Assembly: GCF_000187935.1 (NCBI RefSeq)
Contig: NZ_AEUT02000001.1
Span: forward strand, 806,001 to 870,000
Direction of reading: 5' to 3'
Origin: Streptococcus parauberis NCFD 2020
GTDB taxonomy: Bacteria; Bacillota; Bacilli; Lactobacillales; Streptococcaceae
DNA: 64,000 nucleotides
The notes under the pieces were generated by a model. It did not search any database. It was not told the origin of the DNA and saw only the letters and a program-made list of their open reading frames with translations. A program made the translations under genes and the position numbers. Of this stretch, positions 29,620 through 39,226 are shown one piece after another. The stretch's first letter is position 1. Each line of letters opens with the position of its first letter.

Positions 29620-31794
29620 ATGAAGAACAAATTAAAAGTCTTTATGCTGGCAATCCTATCCACAACACTTTTGTTTGGGGGAATTGCTAGCGCTGAAACC
29701 ATTAAAATCGTTTCAGACACTGCCTATGCACCATTTGAATACAAAGATTCCGATCAGGTCTATAAAGGAATTGATGTTGATATTATTAATGAAGTAGCAA
29801 AACGTCAAAATTGGGACTATAAAATGACCTATCCAGGTTTTGATGCTGCAGTAAATGCTGTTCAGTCAGGTCAAGCTGATGCTCTAATGGCCGGAACAAC
29901 AATTACTGAAGAACGTCAAAAAGTGTTTAATTTTTCTGACCCATATTATGATACAAAAATAGTTATTGCAACAAAAAAAGCACATCCAATTAGTAAGTAC
30001 AGTCAATTAAAAGGCAAAACAGTTGGTGTAAAAAATGGAACAGCTTCGCAAACATTTTTAGATCAAAACAAAGATAAATATGGCTTTAAGGTAAAAACTT
30101 TTGATACAGGTGATTTAATGTATAATAGCTTAGCAACAGGTTCTGTGCAAGCTGTAATGGATGATCAACCTGTCATTCAATTTGCAATTAATCAAAATCA
30201 AGATTTAGCTATAAATATGGACGGTGAAGCTATTGGTAGCTTTGGCTTCTCTATTAAAAAAGGTAGCAAATATGATTACTTGATTAATGATTTCAACACT
30301 GCTTTGAAAGAGATGAAGGCTGACGGAACTTACCAAAAGATCATGGATAAATGGCTAGGTAAAGAAGTTAGTACAACTTTAACATCTACTGGAGATGCAA
30401 ATAACAAAGCAAAACCTGTTAAAGAAACATATAAAATTGTTGCCGATTCTTCATTTGCACCATTTGAATTCCAAAATGGTAAAGGCAAATACGTCGGAAT
30501 CGATATGGACTTAATTAAAGCAATTGCCAAACAACAAGGATTTAAAATTGAAGTTTCAAATCCAGGATTTGATGCGGCTTTAAATGCTGTCCAATCTGGT
30601 CAAGCTGATGCAGCGATTGCTGGGATGTCTATAACTGATACTCGCAAAGAAATTTTTGATTTCTCAGATTCTTACTATACATCTAATATCTTGCTTGGTG
30701 TTAAATCAGGAAATTCTATCAAAGCTTACAAAGACTTAAAAGGAACTACTGTAGGTGCTAAAAAAGGGACTGCATCATATGATTTCCTAGACAAAATTAA
30801 GGATAAATATAATTTTAAACTAAAAGCATTTGATGAGGCTTCTTCAATGTACGATAGTTTAAATTCAGGCTCAATCAAAGCTCTAATGGATGATGAAGCT
30901 ATCCTTAAGTATTCAATTCAACAAGGCCGTAAGTTTGATACACCTATTAATGGAGAACCTTCTGGAGAGTATGGTTTTGCCGTTAAAAAAGGAACTAACC
31001 CAGAACTAATAGAAATGTTTAACAATGGTCTTGCTAAACTGAAAAAAACAGGTCAATATGATAAGATTGTTAACAATTATTTAGCTTCTGAAGATGATAA
31101 AAAAATGGCTAATAAAGGTGCTGATGAGTCAACAATGAGTGGCTTAGTGTCAAATAACTATAATCAATTACTAAGTGGTCTATGGACAACTCTAAGTTTA
31201 ACACTTATCTCATTTGCGATTGCCATGATAATTGGATTAATCTTTGGGATGATGGCAGTTGCTCCAAGTAAAGCATTACGTATCATTTCTTCTATATTTG
31301 TTGATGTGGTTCGTGGTGTTCCATTAATGATTGTTGCAGCATTTATTTTCTGGGGTATACCTAACCTGATTGAAAGCATGACAGGTCATCAATCACCAAT
31401 TAATGATTTCTTAGCTGCTACTATTGCCCTTTCCTTAAATGGTGGTGCTTATATTGCTGAGATTGTTCGTGGTGGAATTGAGGCAGTTCCATTAGGACAA
31501 ATGGAAGCCAGTCGAAGTCTTGGTATCCCTTATAAAATTACAATGCGTAAAGTTATCCTTCCTCAAGCAATTAAAGTGATGTTGCCCAACTTTATCAATC
31601 AGTTTGTTATTTCTTTAAAAGATACAACTATCGTTTCAGCAATCGGTCTAGTTGAATTATTCCAAACTGGTAAAATTATCATTGCAAGGAACTATCAATC
31701 ATTCCGTATGTATGCTATTTTAGCAATCATTTACTTAATCATGATTACTTTCCTTACTAGACTTGCAAAACGTTTGGAAAAGAGGTTTAAATAA
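29620..31794 (+). CDS. glnP: Glutamine ABC transporter: two substrate-binding domains fused to permease
   Basis: Importer subunit of 724 residues. A cleaved-type signal segment (residues 1-25, ending SAE) is followed by two type II binding domains in tandem: about 27-247 ([24 protein letters not shown]) and 269-490 ([24 protein letters not shown]). Residues 515-720 are the permease, with EAA-like loop [20 protein letters not shown]. This is the GlnPQ architecture of lactic acid bacteria, where the second domain binds glutamine and the first asparagine or glutamine. Overlaps glnQ by 1 nt; a GlnR box lies upstream. Confidence 0.94.
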   Translation: MKNKLKVFMLAILSTTLLFGGIASAETIKIVSDTAYAPFEYKDSDQVYKGIDVDIINEVAKRQNWDYKMTYPGFDAAVNAVQSGQADALMAGTTITEERQKVFNFSDPYYDTKIVIATKKAHPISKYSQLKGKTVGVKNGTASQTFLDQNKDKYGFKVKTFDTGDLMYNSLATGSVQAVMDDQPVIQFAINQNQDLAINMDGEAIGSFGFSIKKGSKYDYLINDFNTALKEMKADGTYQKIMDKWLGKEVSTTLTSTGDANNKAKPVKETYKIVADSSFAPFEFQNGKGKYVGIDMDLIKAIAKQQGFKIEVSNPGFDAALNAVQSGQADAAIAGMSITDTRKEIFDFSDSYYTSNILLGVKSGNSIKAYKDLKGTTVGAKKGTASYDFLDKIKDKYNFKLKAFDEASSMYDSLNSGSIKALMDDEAILKYSIQQGRKFDTPINGEPSGEYGFAVKKGTNPELIEMFNNGLAKLKKTGQYDKIVNNYLASEDDKKMANKGADESTMSGLVSNNYNQLLSGLWTTLSLTLISFAIAMIIGLIFGMMAVAPSKALRIISSIFVDVVRGVPLMIVAAFIFWGIPNLIESMTGHQSPINDFLAATIALSLNGGAYIAEIVRGGIEAVPLGQMEASRSLGIPYKITMRKVILPQAIKVMLPNFINQFVISLKDTTIVSAIGLVELFQTGKIIIARNYQSFRMYAILAIIYLIMITFLTRLAKRLEKRFK

Positions 31795-32534
31795 TGGCAG
31801 AATTAAAAATTGATGTTCAAGATTTACATAAATATTTTGGACAAAATGAAGTATTAAAAGGAATTGATGCTAAATTCTATGAAGGGGATGTCGTTTGTAT
31901 CATTGGTCCTTCTGGCTCAGGAAAATCAACTTTCCTTCGTACCCTAAACTTACTAGAATCAATTACTTCAGGTAAAGTTGTTGTAGATGGTTTTGAATTA
32001 TCAGATCCACACACCAACATTGATAAAGCTCGTGAAAATATCGGTATGGTTTTCCAACATTTCAATCTTTTCCCACATATGACTGTACTTGAAAATATTA
32101 TGTTTGCACCAGTTGAGCTTGGTAAAGAAACGAAAGAAGTTGCTAGACAACATGGTAAAGAACTACTAGAAAAAGTTGGTTTATCGGACAAAGCCGATGC
32201 TTATCCTGGTAGTTTATCTGGAGGTCAAAAACAACGTGTGGCAATTGCCCGTAGTTTAGCAATGAATCCAGATATTATGTTGTTTGATGAACCTACTTCT
32301 GCACTTGACCCGGAAATGGTTGGTGACGTTCTCAATGTTATGCGTGACTTAGCTGAGCAAGGCATGACTATGTTAATCGTTACCCATGAAATGGGATTTG
32401 CCCGCCAAGTAGCAAATCGTGTTATCTTTACTGACGGTGGTCAATTCCTAGAGGATGGTCGACCAGAGGATATCTTTGATAATCCAAAACATCCTCGCCT
32501 CATTGAATTTTTAGATAAAGTTCTTAATGTATAA
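31794..32534 (+). CDS. glnQ: Glutamine ABC transporter ATP-binding protein
   Basis: ATPase of 246 residues for polar amino-acid import. Walker [10 protein letters not shown] near residues 38-46, Q-loop FQHFNLFP near 87-94, signature [12 protein letters not shown] near 140-151, Walker [15 protein letters not shown] near 160-173, H-loop VTHEM near 199. The start shares a base with the glnP stop. A branched terminator follows. Confidence 0.96.
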   Translation: MAELKIDVQDLHKYFGQNEVLKGIDAKFYEGDVVCIIGPSGSGKSTFLRTLNLLESITSGKVVVDGFELSDPHTNIDKARENIGMVFQHFNLFPHMTVLENIMFAPVELGKETKEVARQHGKELLEKVGLSDKADAYPGSLSGGQKQRVAIARSLAMNPDIMLFDEPTSALDPEMVGDVLNVMRDLAEQGMTMLIVTHEMGFARQVANRVIFTDGGQFLEDGRPEDIFDNPKHPRLIEFLDKVLNV

Positions 32535-32536
32535 AC

Positions 32537-32580
32537 AAAAAAGATTGGAGGGGCGCAACGCCATTACCAATCTTTTTTGT
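32537..32580 (+). terminator. glnPQ terminator
   Basis: Outer stem AAAAAAGATTGG / CCAATCTTTTTT with an inner GGCG-CAA-CGCC hairpin, 3 bp after the glnQ stop. Confidence 0.85.
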
Positions 32581-32610
32581 ATTATTTTGTTAATGTTTTC
32601 TAATTTAAAT

Positions 32611-32856
32611 TTGACAGGCATTCTTTTTGATGCTATCATACAAGTAATTACAACTCGGAGGTACAAAGAGCAATGGATAACTAAAAAACTAAAAGAAGAT
32701 AGCCTTATCAAGTCTTTAGTTTTTTAGTGTGCTCTATATCTCAAACTACGTCTTTTTTGGTAGTTTATTTATTTGTATCTTCTTGACTTTCTACTTGCTA
32801 GGGTAGAAAGTTTTTTCTCTTCTTTTTAATAGATTACTCACAAAAAAGGAGACTAT
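32611..32856 (+). promoter_or_regulatory. Attenuator-like leader of the ABC-F gene
   Basis: This 323-base gap holds a promoter, TTGACA (32611-32616), 17 bp, TATCAT (32634-32639), then GGAGG (32657-32661) before a three-codon ORF ATG GAT AAC TAA (32673-32684). A long AU stem (32680-32696 with 32713-32728) starts on that stop codon, a second hairpin is at 32743-32766, and an intrinsic terminator (ACTTTCTAC / GTAGAAAGT, 32786-32811, then TTTTTTCTCTTCTTTTT) ends 31 bp before the gene. This is the layout of ribosome-mediated attenuation known for ABC-F resistance genes. Confidence 0.7.
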
Positions 32857-34368
32857 ATGCTACAAATAATAAATGTTACATTAACCCATCAAAATGATTT
32901 AAGTAAATTGACAGATAAGCTAAGCTTTACATTATCAACAGGTGAAAAATTAGGAATCATCGGTGAGGAAGGTACTGGAAAATCTAGTCTACTACAAGCT
33001 ATTTATCAACCTAACTTGATTTCATCATATTTAGATATAGAAGGTCAAATTACTAACCAATTTAAAAAACTAGCCTACTTACCACAAAGTCTTGAAAAAA
33101 GTGTCCTCAACCTAAGTCCTTCAGAATTTCTTTATCAGGATTTAGATTATGATATGTTTGACTTCAATCATTTCTACCAACTTGCAAACCAACTCAACTT
33201 TAAGACTGATCATTTAGAAAATGATCAGTTGAAAATGAAGGATTTATCAGGTGGCGAACGACTCAAGCTTCAATTGATGAAGCTCTTAGCACATGGCCCT
33301 GACCTTCTTCTCTTAGATGAACCTTCGGCTGATTTGGACTTGACCTCTTCAGAATGGCTAGCGCAATTTATCAAGACAAGTCCACTGACTATTATTTTTA
33401 TTTCTCATGATCAGGCTTTGTTAGAAGCTTGCGCAACAGCAATACTTCATCTTGAATTAGTCAAAAAGCGAACTGTTGCATCATATCATTTCTCAAAAAC
33501 CAACTATTCCGACTATATCACAAATAGGCTAGCAGCTTTTGAGAAACAGAGTCAATTAGCCAATAAGGAAAAAGAAGAGTTTGACAAGAAGGAAGCTCGC
33601 TTTAAACGCGTCCATGAAAGGGTACAACATCAACTTGAACATACAAAAGATTCTACTGCTGGACGCTTATTAGCTAAAAAAATGAAAGCTCTTAAATCAC
33701 AGGAAAGTCGGTTAGCAAAAGATCATAATCAGTTGACCAAAGCACCCCTGGAAATGGATAGTCTTAACTTATTCTTCACGGATATTCCTCGCTTGGCCAA
33801 GCAGCGAACTATCTTGCACTTGCAGGATCAAGTCTTGATTAGTGGTCAGGTCATCTCTTTCTTGGTTAAAGGACAAGACAAGGTCGTCATTACTGGTCTA
33901 AATGGAATTGGTAAAACCAAGTTATTAAAATATATCCTTGAAACCCTACAAGCTGATCCGACTTTGTCGATTGGCTATATGCCACAAAACTATGAAGAGC
34001 TTTTAAATCCTGAGCAAAGTCCCCTGGAATTTTTAGACGATTACCCTCTTGAGGATATCAAATCGATTTTGGCTAGTTTGCAATTCACGAGGGAGGAAAT
34101 CAAGCATGGTTTAGGTCAGTTATCTGGTGGTCAAAGGGCTAAACTGTTTTTAGCAAAAATGGTATTAGATAAAAATAATCTATTAATTTTGGATGAACCA
34201 ACTAGACATTTTTCACCGACAAGTCAACCTTTAGTTCGCCAATTATTTATGGATTATCCTGGTGCAATCATTTCTGTTTCCCATGATGCCTATTTTATTA
34301 ATGAAACAGGTTTCTCTATTTTTCAATTAACTGATAATGATTTATTAGCCCAAGCTATTGACAGATAG
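32857..34368 (+). CDS. ABC-F ribosome-protection-like ATPase
   Basis: Soluble tandem-ATPase protein of 503 residues with no membrane segments. ABC1: Walker A GEEGTGKSS near 35-43, signature LSGGERLKLQL near 128, Walker B LLLDEPSADLD. Basic, coiled linker about 190-290. ABC2: Walker A GLNGIGKTK near 350, signature LSGGQRAKLFL near 424, then LILDEPTRHFSPTSQP in place of the housekeeping DEPTNHLD. That DEPTRxxSPxSxP form is seen in antibiotic-resistance ABC-F proteins (Vga, Lsa, VmlR groups). Ribosome rescue from lincosamide/pleuromutilin-type drugs is therefore plausible but unproven. GGAG precedes the ATG. Confidence 0.85.
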   Translation: MLQIINVTLTHQNDLSKLTDKLSFTLSTGEKLGIIGEEGTGKSSLLQAIYQPNLISSYLDIEGQITNQFKKLAYLPQSLEKSVLNLSPSEFLYQDLDYDMFDFNHFYQLANQLNFKTDHLENDQLKMKDLSGGERLKLQLMKLLAHGPDLLLLDEPSADLDLTSSEWLAQFIKTSPLTIIFISHDQALLEACATAILHLELVKKRTVASYHFSKTNYSDYITNRLAAFEKQSQLANKEKEEFDKKEARFKRVHERVQHQLEHTKDSTAGRLLAKKMKALKSQESRLAKDHNQLTKAPLEMDSLNLFFTDIPRLAKQRTILHLQDQVLISGQVISFLVKGQDKVVITGLNGIGKTKLLKYILETLQADPTLSIGYMPQNYEELLNPEQSPLEFLDDYPLEDIKSILASLQFTREEIKHGLGQLSGGQRAKLFLAKMVLDKNNLLILDEPTRHFSPTSQPLVRQLFMDYPGAIISVSHDAYFINETGFSIFQLTDNDLLAQAIDR

Positions 34369-34392
34369 TCTCGTCTGTGTTTGAATTAGTAC

Positions 34393-35097
34393 ATGAAAAC
34401 ATTACGTTATTTCACTATTACTGAATGGTCATTGTGGTTATTTTCAATCTTGGCTATTCTTAGTACATCAATCTATTTTGGTAATCAAGAGCCTTTAGCT
34501 ATCTTAGCTTCAATGATCGGAATTACTTCCTTAATTTTTTCAGCCAAAGGTAATCCTATTGGTCAGGGATTAATTATTATTTTTGCTGTGATTTATGCCT
34601 ACCTAGCCCTACGAAATAACTACTATAGTGAGCTGATTACCTATAGTTGTCTAACTCTACCTATGGCTGTATTTTCACTTTTGTCCTGGCTGAGTCATCC
34701 TTTCCAAGGAAAAAAGGCACAAGTTACAATCAGTCAAGTCAAAGTTAAGGATTACTATTTATTATTTCTTCTAACCGTTCTGATTACTGTCATATTCTAT
34801 TATATTTTAGGAATATTTCATACACCATTTTTACTGGTTTCAACGCTTTCCATAGCGACTGCTTTTGCTGGTACCTTTCTTACTTATAAGAGAAGTCCTA
34901 ATTTTGCTTTAGCTTATTGTTTAAATGATATAATCTTAATTGCCTTATGGCTGTTTGAAGCGCAATCAGATAGCAGTCATTATGCTTTAGTCATCTGCTT
35001 TGCGACATTCCTAATAAGTGATATATACACCTATATGAACTGGCTAAGAATTCACCGACTACAATTGTTGGCAATAGAAAAAAAGAATGAGCTTTAA
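34393..35097 (+). CDS. pnuC: PnuC-family nicotinamide riboside transporter
   Basis: Membrane protein of 234 residues with seven or so hydrophobic segments. The C-terminal FATFLISDIYTYMNWLRI near residues 205-222 and FALAYCLNDIILIALWLFEA near 175-194 match PnuC transporters of NAD precursors. It begins 24 bp after the ABC-F stop. No ribosome site is visible before the ATG (GTTTGAATTAGTAC), so translation may depend on coupling. Its stop codon overlaps a convergent small gene and both lie in a terminator stem. Confidence 0.85.
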   Translation: MKTLRYFTITEWSLWLFSILAILSTSIYFGNQEPLAILASMIGITSLIFSAKGNPIGQGLIIIFAVIYAYLALRNNYYSELITYSCLTLPMAVFSLLSWLSHPFQGKKAQVTISQVKVKDYYLLFLLTVLITVIFYYILGIFHTPFLLVSTLSIATAFAGTFLTYKRSPNFALAYCLNDIILIALWLFEAQSDSSHYALVICFATFLISDIYTYMNWLRIHRLQLLAIEKKNEL

Positions 35098-35113
35098 GCT
35101 TCATTCTTTTTTT
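35078..35113. terminator. Bidirectional terminator over two convergent stop codons
   Basis: AAAAAAAGAATGAGCTT pairs with AAGCTTCATTCTTTTTTT (one bulge). It spans the 3' codons of pnuC and of the small protein on the other strand. Confidence 0.75.
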
Positions 35114-35255
35114 CTAGTTTTTCCCGCTCTAAACGTAAACGTCGATTGGGATTAAGTTGGTTGAAAAGTTCTTCTAGTTTTTCAGCATTCCAAACATCAG
35201 CTGCTGAAACGAAGTTGCCATCCTTATCTCTAAAAGATATGGGTTTATCTCCCAT
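35094..35255 (-). CDS. Small conserved-type protein downstream of obg
   Basis: 53 residues, starting MGDKPISFRDKDGNFVSAAD and ending in a charged helix (RLRLEREKLEKKNEA). AAAGGAG lies 7 nt before the ATG. It starts 40 bp after the obg stop and is likely co-transcribed with it. No membrane segment, no known motif. Its reading frame, ribosome site and terminator together support a real gene. Confidence 0.72.
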   Translation of the reverse strand: MGDKPISFRDKDGNFVSAADVWNAEKLEELFNQLNPNRRLRLEREKLEKKNEA

Positions 35256-35295
35256 AAGAATGCTCCTTTCCTAAAACAAATAAATAGTTGCAAGA

Positions 35296-36612
35296 TTAAT
35301 CAACGAATTCAAATTCATAACTACCAATACGAACGATATCACCGTCTCTAGCACCACGTTCACGAAGTGCTTCATCGACACCCATACCACGTAATTGACG
35401 AGCAAATTTCATGATTGATTCATCACGTTCCATATTAGTCATGACAAAGAGACGCTCAAGTTTTTCACCAGATAAGATCCAAGTTGCGTCATCATCACGT
35501 GTAATGTCAAATTCCTTATCATCACCAACAAAGCCATAGTATACTTCTTCATCATCTTGGAAATCAGATTCATCGTATAATAAGAATTCATCAGTCTTAG
35601 CCAATAATTCAGAAGTAGCTTCTAAAAGATTATCCAATCCTTTTTGTGCTAATGTCGAAATTGGGTAAATTAATGGTTTTTCTTCAAATTCATCATACTC
35701 TGCATATAATTTTGCTTTGAAGTCTTCTAAATTTTCTTCTGCATCTGGCATATCCATTTTATTGGCGACAATAATCTGAGGACGTTCCATCAAACGAAGG
35801 TTATAAGTTTCAAGCTCATTATTAATTGATTTGTAGTCATCATATGGATCACGGCCTTCAGATGCAGACATATCAATGATATGCAGAATAACACGCGTTC
35901 TTTCGATGTGACGTAGGAATTGTGTCCCTAAACCAACACCTTGACTAGCTCCTTCAATTAGACCTGGTAAATCTGCCATAGCAAAACTATCGCCAGATTT
36001 TGTTCTAACCATCCCAATATTCGGTACAATTGTTGTAAAGTGGTAAGCACCAATTTTTGGTTTAGCAGCTGATACCACACTTAATAAAGTTGATTTCCCT
36101 ACAGAAGGGAAGCCAACAAGACCTACATCAGCTAAAATTTTCAACTCAAGTTCCAGCTCACGTTCTTCACCTGGTTCACCATTTTCAGCGATTTCGGGTG
36201 CTGGATTACGAGGTGTCGCAAAACGAATATTACCACGACCACCACGGCCTCCTTGAGCAATTTTGAACTCTTGACCATGTTCCACTAAATCGATAATAAC
36301 TTTACCTGTCTCAACATCTTTAACCGTTGTTCCCTGAGGAACATGAACGATTAAGTCTTCTGCTCCCCGACCATGCATTCCCTTAGTCATTCCTTTTTCC
36401 CCTGCTTTAGCACGGAATTTTCGGTTATAACGGAAATCCATAAGGGTTCTCAAGCCTTCATCTACTTTAAAGATGACCGAGCCACCTTTACCACCATCAC
36501 CGCCCCAAGGACCGCCATTTGGTACATATTTTTCACGCCTGAAGGAGACCATTCCATCACCACCACGACCAGCATGAACACTAATCTTAGCAGTATCTAA
36601 AAACATACTCAT
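35296..36612 (-). CDS. obg: GTPase ObgE/CgtA
   Basis: Essential ribosome-assembly and stress GTPase of 438 residues. Glycine-rich Obg fold at 1-160 ([24 protein letters not shown]), GTPase domain with G1 GFPSVGKST near 167-175, G3 DLPGLIEGA near 212-220, G4 NKMD near 282-285, and C-terminal OCT domain near 355-430. The first ATG at 36612 has only a weak AGAGAAA site; a second ATG lies two codons on. A terminator-like hairpin sits 34 bp upstream. Confidence 0.96.
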   Translation of the reverse strand: MSMFLDTAKISVHAGRGGDGMVSFRREKYVPNGGPWGGDGGKGGSVIFKVDEGLRTLMDFRYNRKFRAKAGEKGMTKGMHGRGAEDLIVHVPQGTTVKDVETGKVIIDLVEHGQEFKIAQGGRGGRGNIRFATPRNPAPEIAENGEPGEERELELELKILADVGLVGFPSVGKSTLLSVVSAAKPKIGAYHFTTIVPNIGMVRTKSGDSFAMADLPGLIEGASQGVGLGTQFLRHIERTRVILHIIDMSASEGRDPYDDYKSINNELETYNLRLMERPQIIVANKMDMPDAEENLEDFKAKLYAEYDEFEEKPLIYPISTLAQKGLDNLLEATSELLAKTDEFLLYDESDFQDDEEVYYGFVGDDKEFDITRDDDATWILSGEKLERLFVMTNMERDESIMKFARQLRGMGVDEALRERGARDGDIVRIGSYEFEFVD

Positions 36613-36645
36613 TTAATTTTCTCTATCTTTCTTTCCTTTTAAAAA

Positions 36646-36661
36646 AACGCCCTACGGCGTT
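36646..36661 (-). terminator. Hairpin between the DUF4044 gene and obg
   Basis: AACGCC / GGCGTT with CTAC loop and a run of T on the minus strand, directly after the DUF4044 stop. Confidence 0.7.
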
Positions 36662-36793
36662 CTATCCCATAAATACTGATAAGGCACCCATAATTAAGCC
36701 ACCTACAGTTACTAATACCATTAAGATGACAACAAACATAGTTATTTTTTCAAAACCTGTTTTCTTACGAGGTCCATTTTCTCCAAAAGCCAC
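36662..36793 (-). CDS. DUF4044 small membrane protein
   Basis: 43 residues: a short basic N-terminus (MAFGENGPRKKTGFEKI) then one membrane helix (FVVILMVLVTVGGLIMGAL). This matches the DUF4044 family of streptococci. Start codon GTG (36791-36793), with AGAGG 8 nt upstream. It lies before obg on the same strand, separated by a hairpin. Confidence 0.82.
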   Translation of the reverse strand: MAFGENGPRKKTGFEKITMFVVILMVLVTVGGLIMGALSVFMG

Positions 36794-36973
36794 AATTACT
36801 ACCTCTTCTATCGATATTTTTCTTTATATATCTTAACATGAATGGTATCAATTAGCAAATCAGAAGACAAGATTTAATCAGTTAGAACTTTCCTAATACT
36901 ATAGGCTTTTGAGTATTGTAGTCATTTATGTTATATTAGAATAATAAAATATTATAATCATAAGGAGACCAAA

Positions 36974-38215
36974 ATGGTTTTACCTAATTTTCAAACAAAT
37001 TTAGAGAAATATGCTAATTTGTTAATTAATAAAGGTGTCAATGTCCAAAAAGGACATACGCTTTTAATTGCAATTTCTGTTGAACATCATGTTTTTGCTC
37101 GTATGCTTACTAAAAAAGCTTATGAAGCTGGTGCAGCTGAAGTTTTTGTTGATTATATCGATGATACAATTACTCGCGAAAAATTAATCAATGCAGACTA
37201 TGAACGCTTAGTAAATGTTCCTGATTTTGTTGTTGAAAAATCCAATTATCTATTAGGAAAAAATACGAGCCGGTTGTTTGTCCGTTCATCAGATCCAAAT
37301 GCTTTTTCTGGAGTTGATTCTGAACGCTTATCAGCTTCGACTAAAGCAACTGCCATTGCCTTAGAAAAACAACGTGCTGCGTCACAAGCCAATAAATTCA
37401 GCTGGAACCTAGTTTCCGCTTCAAGTCCTGAATGGGCTAAAATGGTCTTTCCTGACTTAGCTACTGAAGAAGAGCAAGTTGATGCACTTTGGGATGCTAT
37501 CTTTAAGATGAACCGTATCTATGAAGAAGATCCAATTAAAGCATGGGACTTACATCAAGAAAAATTAGTAGCAAAAGCAACTATCCTTAATGATTACCAA
37601 TTTGATGCCTTACATTATATGGCTCCAGGAACAGATTTAACACTAGGTATGCCTGAAAACCATCTTTGGGAAGCTGCTGGAAGTGTTAATGCGCAAGGCG
37701 AAGAATTCATTGCTAATATGCCAACTGAGGAAGTTTTCTCGGCTCCTGACTATCGTCGTGCAGATGGCTATGTTTCATCAACTAAACCATTGTCATATGC
37801 TGGTGTCGTAATCGAAGATATGAAATTCACCTTCAAAGATGGCCAAATTGTTGATGTTACTGCAAAAAAAGGAGAAGAAACAATCAAACGTTTGGTTGAA
37901 GAAAATGATGGGGCACGCGCCCTTGGTGAGGTTGCCCTCGTTCCTCACAAAACACCAATTTCATTATCAGGTTTAACATTCTTTAATACATTATTCGATG
38001 AAAATGCTTCTAACCATTTAGCAATCGGCGCAGCCTACGCATTTAGCTTAAAAGGTGGAACAGAAATGAACAACGAAGAACTGAAAGCCGCTGGATTGAA
38101 TCGTTCAACTGCCCACGTTGACTTCATGATTGGTTCAGAAAAAATGGACATCGATGGTATTACTAAAGATGGTCAAGTTATTCCAATCTTCCGTGGTGGA
38201 GAATGGGCAATTTAA
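36974..38215 (+). CDS. pepS: Aminopeptidase PepS (M29 family)
   Basis: Cytoplasmic metallo-aminopeptidase that trims peptides, with preference in characterised enzymes for Arg and aromatic N-termini. 413 residues, full-length. M29 features: EVFVDYIDD near 55-63, NMPTEEVFSAPDYRRADG near 250-267 (metal-binding Glu), NDGARALGEVALVPH near 311-325, and FSLKGG then STAHVDFMIGS near 355-385. AAGGAGACC precedes the ATG. Stands alone with its own terminator. Confidence 0.94.
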   Translation: MVLPNFQTNLEKYANLLINKGVNVQKGHTLLIAISVEHHVFARMLTKKAYEAGAAEVFVDYIDDTITREKLINADYERLVNVPDFVVEKSNYLLGKNTSRLFVRSSDPNAFSGVDSERLSASTKATAIALEKQRAASQANKFSWNLVSASSPEWAKMVFPDLATEEEQVDALWDAIFKMNRIYEEDPIKAWDLHQEKLVAKATILNDYQFDALHYMAPGTDLTLGMPENHLWEAAGSVNAQGEEFIANMPTEEVFSAPDYRRADGYVSSTKPLSYAGVVIEDMKFTFKDGQIVDVTAKKGEETIKRLVEENDGARALGEVALVPHKTPISLSGLTFFNTLFDENASNHLAIGAAYAFSLKGGTEMNNEELKAAGLNRSTAHVDFMIGSEKMDIDGITKDGQVIPIFRGGEWAI

Positions 38216-38221
38216 TTCATT

Positions 38222-38250
38222 AAAAAGTCAGTAATTAACTGGCTTTTTTT
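38222..38250 (+). terminator. pepS terminator
   Basis: AAAAAGTCAGT / ACTGGCTTTTT stem (one G-U) followed by T, 6 bp after pepS. Confidence 0.8.
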
Positions 38251-38262
38251 ATTTTCTCAGCT

Positions 38263-38277
38263 TATAATAGACCTATG
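38263..38277 (+). promoter_or_regulatory. corA -10 box abutting the start codon
   Basis: A perfect TATAAT (38263-38268) ends six bases before the ATG at 38275. Transcription would begin at or near the A of ATG. There is no ribosome site. The -35 is poor. Confidence 0.55.
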
Positions 38278-39192
38278 TACTATCAAATTTTAGAAACACT
38301 TAAGCCAACAACTTTCGAAGAAGCTTTTTCTGGCAAACATCCATTTGTAGCAGTAATCAAGCCAGAGGAATGGCAGGGCCTACAGCATGATTTCCATATG
38401 GGAATTGATATGGAGTTTAATATTTTTTCAGCCAACTCAACCAAGGCCGAGGTCAATATGGATTCTTTGACAGGAACCTTTAAAGTTCCTGTTCGAGACG
38501 ACCTGATTGGCAATGCTATGGACTTTTCCTTTGCTTTGGATGAACGAGGCATCATCTTCATCGATCGACATGAACACGTGGAACAATTGCTCAAAAAAAT
38601 CCAAAAAACGAAACGTTGGAGACAACCAAGTCTGGAACGCTTTATCTATGATTTTTTGGAATTTATCATTAAAGATGACTCTGAACTTTTAGAAACATTA
38701 GAAAGAGAATTAGATCAAATTGAGGAAAATGTTTTAGACGGGATTGAGGTAAGTCAAGACCATCAGTTGAATAAAATGCGCAAAAATTTAATTAAATTGA
38801 ATCAGCATTATTTGCAATTGATTGATCTGGCTCAAGAATTTAGTGAAAACGAAAATAATTTTTTTAAGGACGAAAATCTCCGTTTCTTTCACTTATTTGC
38901 ATCCCGTGTCTCTCGTTTACAAACAACTGTCCAAACTTTAAGAGAAACCATCATTCAAATTAGAGATTTAGCTCAGTCACGACTTGAAATGAAACAAAAT
39001 AAAATTATGGCTATCTTAACAATTGTAACGACTTCTTGCATGCCTTTAACTATTTTAGTTGGTTGGTATGGAATGAACTTTAAGTATATGCCTGAATTAG
39101 CCAGCAGATGGGGCTATCCAACTGTCATCCTAATTGCAATCACAATTTTAGTATCAACCATGACATTTTTCAAATATAAAAAATGGTTATAG
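38275..39192 (+). CDS. corA: CorA-family magnesium transporter
   Basis: Pentameric Mg2+ (Co2+) channel, 305 residues. Soluble N-terminal domain of about 240 residues with long helices, then two C-terminal membrane helices. The diagnostic GMN motif is in WYGMNFKYMPEL near residues 263-274, after TM1 (LTIVTTSCMPLTILVGW). The basic tail FKYKKWL faces the cytoplasm. No ribosome site precedes the ATG and a -10 box sits six bases away, so the mRNA may be leaderless. Confidence 0.93.
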   Translation: MYYQILETLKPTTFEEAFSGKHPFVAVIKPEEWQGLQHDFHMGIDMEFNIFSANSTKAEVNMDSLTGTFKVPVRDDLIGNAMDFSFALDERGIIFIDRHEHVEQLLKKIQKTKRWRQPSLERFIYDFLEFIIKDDSELLETLERELDQIEENVLDGIEVSQDHQLNKMRKNLIKLNQHYLQLIDLAQEFSENENNFFKDENLRFFHLFASRVSRLQTTVQTLRETIIQIRDLAQSRLEMKQNKIMAILTIVTTSCMPLTILVGWYGMNFKYMPELASRWGYPTVILIAITILVSTMTFFKYKKWL

Positions 39193-39198
39193 AAAGCG

Positions 39199-39226
39199 AA
39201 AAGACACCTCCAAGTGTCTTTTTAGT
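39199..39226. terminator. corA / rsuA terminator
   Basis: AAAAGACAC / GTGTCTTTT stem with CTCCAA loop between the convergent genes, overlapping the rsuA stop. Confidence 0.8.

Noticed and set aside
32527..32727. 66-codon open frame across the ABC-F leader
   Set aside because: It runs through the glnPQ terminator and the promoter, lacks a ribosome site and ends in the AU stem; the three-codon ORF with GGAGG explains the leader better.
35078..35113. Possible mobile-element end from the AGCTTTAAGCTT palindrome
   Set aside because: It is fully explained as a bidirectional terminator for two convergent genes.
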